From Spirochaetales bacterium (GTDB lineage Bacteria > Spirochaetota > Spirochaetia > DTKZ01): DNA of 7,518 bases. Positions 6,332 to 7,518 of the stretch are shown here, one piece after another. The stretch covers positions 1 through 7,518 of the forward strand of contig JAISAF010000195.1 in NCBI GenBank assembly GCA_031266855.1. Direction: 5' to 3'. A program made the position numbers and the translations under genes. The notes beneath the pieces were generated by a model that made no database searches, was not told where the DNA came from, and worked only from the letters and a program-made list of their open reading frames with translations. Every line of letters begins with the position of its first letter. The stretch's first letter is position 1.

Positions 6332-6406
6332 TGTGGGCTTTCCGCTACAATCCCTTGCGCGCGCCCAGCGGCTAAGCTCTGCCATAAACGCAAACCGTCC
6401 CCTGCT

Positions 6407-6430
6407 CGGCGTAGTCTCCAGACTACGCCG
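6407..6430. repeat. Hairpin 1 of unit 1, 10-bp stem
   Basis: The arms CGGCGTAGTC (6407-6416) and GACTACGCCG (6421-6430) flank TCCA. The outer eight pairs are identical to those at 6533-6555, and the inner two pairs differ. Confidence 0.85.
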
Positions 6431-6438
6431 TGTTAGAA

Positions 6439-6456
6439 GCAAGGCTCCAGCCTTGC
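6439..6456. repeat. Hairpin 2 of unit 1, 7-bp stem
   Basis: The arms GCAAGGC and GCCTTGC flank TCCA. The partner hairpin at 6567-6584 has the same outer five pairs and loop, but its two inner pairs are swapped (GC to CG). Confidence 0.85.
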
Positions 6457-6532
6457 AAAGCCAAAGCAGAGCATTACTCATTCATTTTATCCGTTCAACC
6501 GGAATAACATCCCGCTCGGCGTAGTCCCTGCT

Positions 6533-6555
6533 CGGCGTAGGCTCTGCCTACGCCG
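6533..6555. repeat. Hairpin 1 of unit 2, 10-bp stem
   Basis: The arms CGGCGTAGGC (6533-6542) and GCCTACGCCG (6546-6555) flank TCT. The base of the stem is conserved with 6407-6430 and the tip is not. Confidence 0.85.
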
Positions 6556-6566
6556 CCGTGTTAGAC

Positions 6567-6584
6567 GCAAGCGTCCACGCTTGC
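6567..6584. repeat. Hairpin 2 of unit 2, 7-bp stem
   Basis: The arms GCAAGCG and CGCTTGC flank TCCA, which is the same loop as at 6439-6456. Both strands of the inner two pairs have changed together relative to that copy. Confidence 0.85.
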
Positions 6585-6585
6585 A

Positions 6586-6632
6586 GCTTTGGAACCCGCT
6601 CGGCGTAGTCCCCGCTGACCTGGTTCCAAAGC
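6586..6632. repeat. 11-bp inverted repeat enclosing a GCTCGGCGTAG copy
   Basis: GCTTTGGAACC (6586-6596) and GGTTCCAAAGC (6622-6632) are exact reverse complements separated by 25 bases. The loop holds the fourth GCTCGGCGTAG copy. This gives a nested structure, as if a repeat piece sat inside another palindrome. Confidence 0.8.
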
Positions 6633-6741
6633 CGCAGACCGGCCCCCGTGTGTAAACGCTTTTTAGAAAACCGGAAAAACAGCTTTTATGTAGATTTCAA
6701 CAATAACTTTGAAATTTGCATACCCTCCCAAAAACCGTGTT

Positions 6742-6772
6742 ACGCGCGGATTAACGCTTCCGCGCCGCGCGT
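6742..6772 (-). terminator. Weak possible terminator at the end of the XRE gene
   Basis: The 8-bp inverted repeat ACGCGCGG (6742-6749) and CCGCGCGT (6765-6772) spans the stop codon of the repressor gene. On the minus strand a TTTTT run follows seven bases later. The long loop and displaced T-run make this doubtful. Confidence 0.3.
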
Positions 6773-7110
6773 TTAGTGTCGATCTGTTTTTTCAGTACGC
6801 GCGCGAGGCCCAGCACGGTCTCCCGGCCCCCGTCGTCGAGTTCCTCAAGGATTTGCAGAACCAGGCGTATGGAAGGGTTTGCCGGAGAAAGAGGCTTCGC
6901 CCGCGAGTCATGCCCGGTAACAAGGTATTCCACGGAAACGCCCAGGGCTTCGGCAATCCTCAGCGCCGCGTCCACGGGCGGCATGGATGCCCGCGAGCGC
7001 AGATAACAGTCAAGCGTTCTTTTTGCTATCCGTGTTTTCGCGCTGAGTTCCTTTACCGTTAAACCCTGATAGTCAAGCTCTTCCCGCAGGTTTTTTTTGA
7101 AATCCGACAT
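6751..7110 (-). CDS. XRE-family helix-turn-helix transcriptional repressor
   Basis: This 119-residue protein starts at ATG 7110 (MSDFKKNLREELDYQGLT). The frame is open further up to 7227, but that stretch covers the operators and promoters and is rejected. An HTH_3/cI-like domain spans about residues 6-66, with the pattern LTVKELSAKTRIAKRTLDCYL...PPVDAALRIAEALGVSVEYLVTG. A helical C-terminal segment (about 80-108, IRLVLQILEELDDGGRETVLGLARVL) is a likely dimerisation region, and a basic tail (TKRAARKR) ends it. No peptidase (LexA/cI cleavage) domain is present. There is no Shine-Dalgarno; the leader is AT-rich and short, about 15 bases from the predicted start. Two matching palindromes upstream are its likely operators, so autoregulation and control of the rightward promoter are inferred. 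Confidence 0.85.
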   Translation of the reverse strand: MSDFKKNLREELDYQGLTVKELSAKTRIAKRTLDCYLRSRASMPPVDAALRIAEALGVSVEYLVTGHDSRAKPLSPANPSIRLVLQILEELDDGGRETVLGLARVLKKQIDTKRAARKR

Positions 7111-7119
7111 TTTTACAAA

Positions 7120-7137
7120 ATACTGTAATTTCAGTAT
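7120..7137. promoter_or_regulatory. Operator 1, palindrome next to the XRE gene
   Basis: ATACTG-TAATTT-CAGTAT (7120-7137) is a dyad with exact 6-base arms. It shares ACTG.AATTTCAG with operator 2. It overlaps a minus-strand TATACT -10 box (7138-7133) and lies about ten bases before the repressor ATG, so binding there would shut off the repressor's own transcription. Confidence 0.7.
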
Positions 7138-7138
7138 A
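7133..7138 (-). promoter_or_regulatory. -10 box of the repressor promoter
   Basis: TATACT on the minus strand matches the -10 consensus at five of six positions and lies about 23 bases upstream of ATG 7110. No good -35 is seen 16-18 bases further up. It overlaps operator 1. Confidence 0.45.
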
Positions 7139-7144
7139 AAAGAC

Positions 7145-7173
7145 TTGACAGGGCTGATATTTAAGCACATACT
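7145..7173 (+). promoter_or_regulatory. Rightward promoter between the two operators
   Basis: A consensus -35 TTGACA (7145-7150) and CATACT (7168-7173) are separated by an ideal 17-base spacer. Transcription would start near 7180, at the edge of operator 2. It faces the short ORF starting at 7227. Confidence 0.6.
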
Positions 7174-7181
7174 GCCTGTTA

Positions 7182-7193
7182 CTGAAATTTCAG
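7182..7193. promoter_or_regulatory. Operator 2, perfect 12-bp palindrome over the rightward start site
   Basis: CTGAAATTTCAG is a perfect palindrome and matches the core of operator 1. Its centre is 59 bases from that of operator 1. It would cover the predicted start of the rightward transcript, so repressor bound here would block it. Confidence 0.7.
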
Positions 7194-7226
7194 CATACCT
7201 ATATGAATACGATAAAGGGGGATACA

Positions 7227-7400
7227 ATGCAAACTATTCCGCCTCCGAATGCTGCCGAGGTAGAAAAATATCTGAAGATTTCAAATTGCGGTTTGCGCTT
7301 CAAATGGTTGTTCGCGGCTCCACCCTCTTTGCTCCCGGCAGCCTCGCCCCCGGAACGCGCGCGCTTACCCGGTAACTTTTGCGCTTACAGAATTTTTTAA
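7227..7400 (+). CDS. Short ORF under the rightward promoter, likely a truncated gene
   Basis: ATG 7227 has a strong GGGGG Shine-Dalgarno five bases upstream (7217-7221); ATG 7203 in the same frame has none. The first 17 or so residues (MQTIPPPNAAEVEKYLK) look like the start of a soluble protein. The rest (WLFAAPPSLLPAASPPERARLPG...) is Pro/Ala/Arg-rich and does not look like a folded protein. The 57-residue product may be a genuine small partner of the XRE repressor. More likely it is the 5' stump of a longer gene whose body was lost. I do not recognise a family with confidence. Confidence 0.4.
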   Translation: MQTIPPPNAAEVEKYLKISNCGLRFKWLFAAPPSLLPAASPPERARLPGNFCAYRIF

Positions 7401-7424
7401 CCGCGAAGTCGTCTATGATAAATG

Positions 7425-7518
7425 TCAAGCAATTTTTTTCAAATTGTCCTGCTTTTCCAGGAATTTGCGGTACTGAGCCATCTTCGTTTCATGGTTGCGG
7501 GCGTCCATGCCATAATGG
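7425..7518 (-). CDS. C-terminal 30 residues of a gene entering from the right
   Basis: On the minus strand a frame runs from the window edge (first full codon 7517-7515) to TGA at 7427-7425. It reads HYGMDARNHETKM... and ends EKQDNLKKIA. The composition is that of a normal charged helical protein end, unlike the stretch next to it. The family cannot be told from 30 residues. It converges on the short ORF at 7227-7400, with no terminator between them that I can see. Confidence 0.5.
   Translation of the reverse strand, partial: HYGMDARNHETKMAQYRKFLEKQDNLKKIA

Larger units (their letters stand above)
6252..6372 (+). repeat. Repeat cluster 3: flank, P1, block A, P2, block B, block C
   Basis: The order on the plus strand is a GGCGC flank (about 6252-6256), palindrome P1 (6258-6287), block A (6288-6311), palindrome P2 (6312-6331), block B (6335-6355) and block C (GCGCCCAGCGGC, 6361-6372). 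Blocks A and C are identical to cluster 2, and block B matches the reverse complement of cluster 1 at 20 of 21 positions. P1 and P2 have sequences not found at the other clusters. The part after block C differs from clusters 1 and 2, which have a P3 palindrome there. Confidence 0.8.
6404..6632 (+). repeat. Repeat cluster 4: four GCTCGGCGTAG units and two two-hairpin units
   Basis: GCTCGGCGTAG occurs at 6404, 6514, 6530 and 6598. Two of these open a two-hairpin unit. Unit 1 has stems 6407-6416/6421-6430 and 6439-6445/6450-6456. Unit 2 has stems 6533-6542/6546-6555 and 6567-6573/6578-6584. In both units the hairpins are joined by a linker containing GTGTTAGA. The other two GCTCGGCGTAG copies lack the second arm and look like stumps. 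The last copy lies in the loop of an 11-bp inverted repeat (6586-6596/6622-6632). The sequence is unrelated to clusters 1-3. Confidence 0.8.
6188..6750. other. Gene-free stretch of 560 bases filled by repeat clusters 3 and 4
   Basis: No frame here has a credible start, composition or family. The long frames that cross it on both strands translate repeat sequence, with GLSAPSPRKR-type peptides. Bases 6252-6372 are cluster 3 and 6404-6632 are cluster 4. Bases 6633-6720 are AT-rich with no clear element beyond a small inverted repeat (TTTCAA...TTTGAAA). Confidence 0.7.

Noticed and set aside
711..6372. Insertion sequence or MITE with terminal inverted repeats
   Set aside because: No transposase, no consistent outer inverted repeats and no target duplications are visible at the three clusters, although a mobile origin cannot be ruled out.
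5669..6436. 255-codon plus-strand frame opposite the lipoprotein gene
   Set aside because: It is the antisense of a GC-biased coding region. Its product is rich in His, Arg and Pro with no signal or family, and it runs into repeat sequence.
6188..6481. 98-residue N-terminal extension of the lipoprotein at 5378-6187
   Set aside because: The extension translates repeat clusters 3 and 4 and would bury the signal peptide and lipobox. The start at 6187 or 6178 explains the protein.
6404..6632. tRNA or other known structured RNA
   Set aside because: The hairpins do not form a cloverleaf or a riboswitch I know, and the loops are three or four bases with no anticodon-like arm.
7111..7227. 39-residue N-terminal extension of the XRE repressor
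   Set aside because: It spans the operators and promoters, and the HTH protein starts naturally at MSDFKK (ATG 7110).

Overview
The window looks like chromosomal DNA from a spirochaete. A Treponema of the kind found in insect guts is my best guess. The reasons are the density of lipoproteins, the order MCE (MlaD-like) protein, TPR lipoprotein, small membrane protein and M23 peptidase, the C-terminal style of the first gene, and moderately GC-rich coding DNA split by palindrome-filled gaps. This assignment is inference from protein style; no rRNA or other marker gene is present.

Layout: positions 1-600 hold the 3' part of a plus-strand gene whose tail resembles Rpn/PDDEXK-type proteins. Positions 601-996 are non-coding, with repeat cluster 1 (minus orientation) and a sigma70-like promoter just before 997. 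Positions 997-4313 are a tight plus-strand operon of four genes: MlaD/MCE-like protein, TPR lipoprotein, four-helix membrane protein, and LysM-like/M23 peptidase. Each downstream gene abuts or overlaps the one before it. The set suggests a cell-envelope job in lipid transport and wall remodelling. Positions 4314-4573 hold repeat cluster 2 and a probable broken or spurious small ORF. A clear minus-strand terminator (4574-4598) closes a minus-strand lipoprotein gene (4622-5284). A second minus-strand lipoprotein lies upstream of it (5378-6187).

Positions 6188-6750 are gene-free and dominated by repeat clusters 3 and 4. Positions 6751-7110 (minus) encode a 119-residue XRE-type repressor. Next to it are two matching palindromic operators and a rightward promoter, a compact lambda-like switch. 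That promoter faces a short ORF at 7227-7400 that looks like the stump of a gene. The last 94 bases carry the C-terminal 30 codons of a minus-strand gene.

The most unusual structure is the repeat family. Three clusters share conserved blocks in the same order, while the perfect palindromes between the blocks have unrelated sequences at each locus. This is the opposite of classical REP/BIME elements, where the palindrome is what is conserved. A fourth cluster has two copies of a two-hairpin unit whose stem tips differ by paired changes. No tRNA, rRNA, CRISPR array or intact transposase was found.
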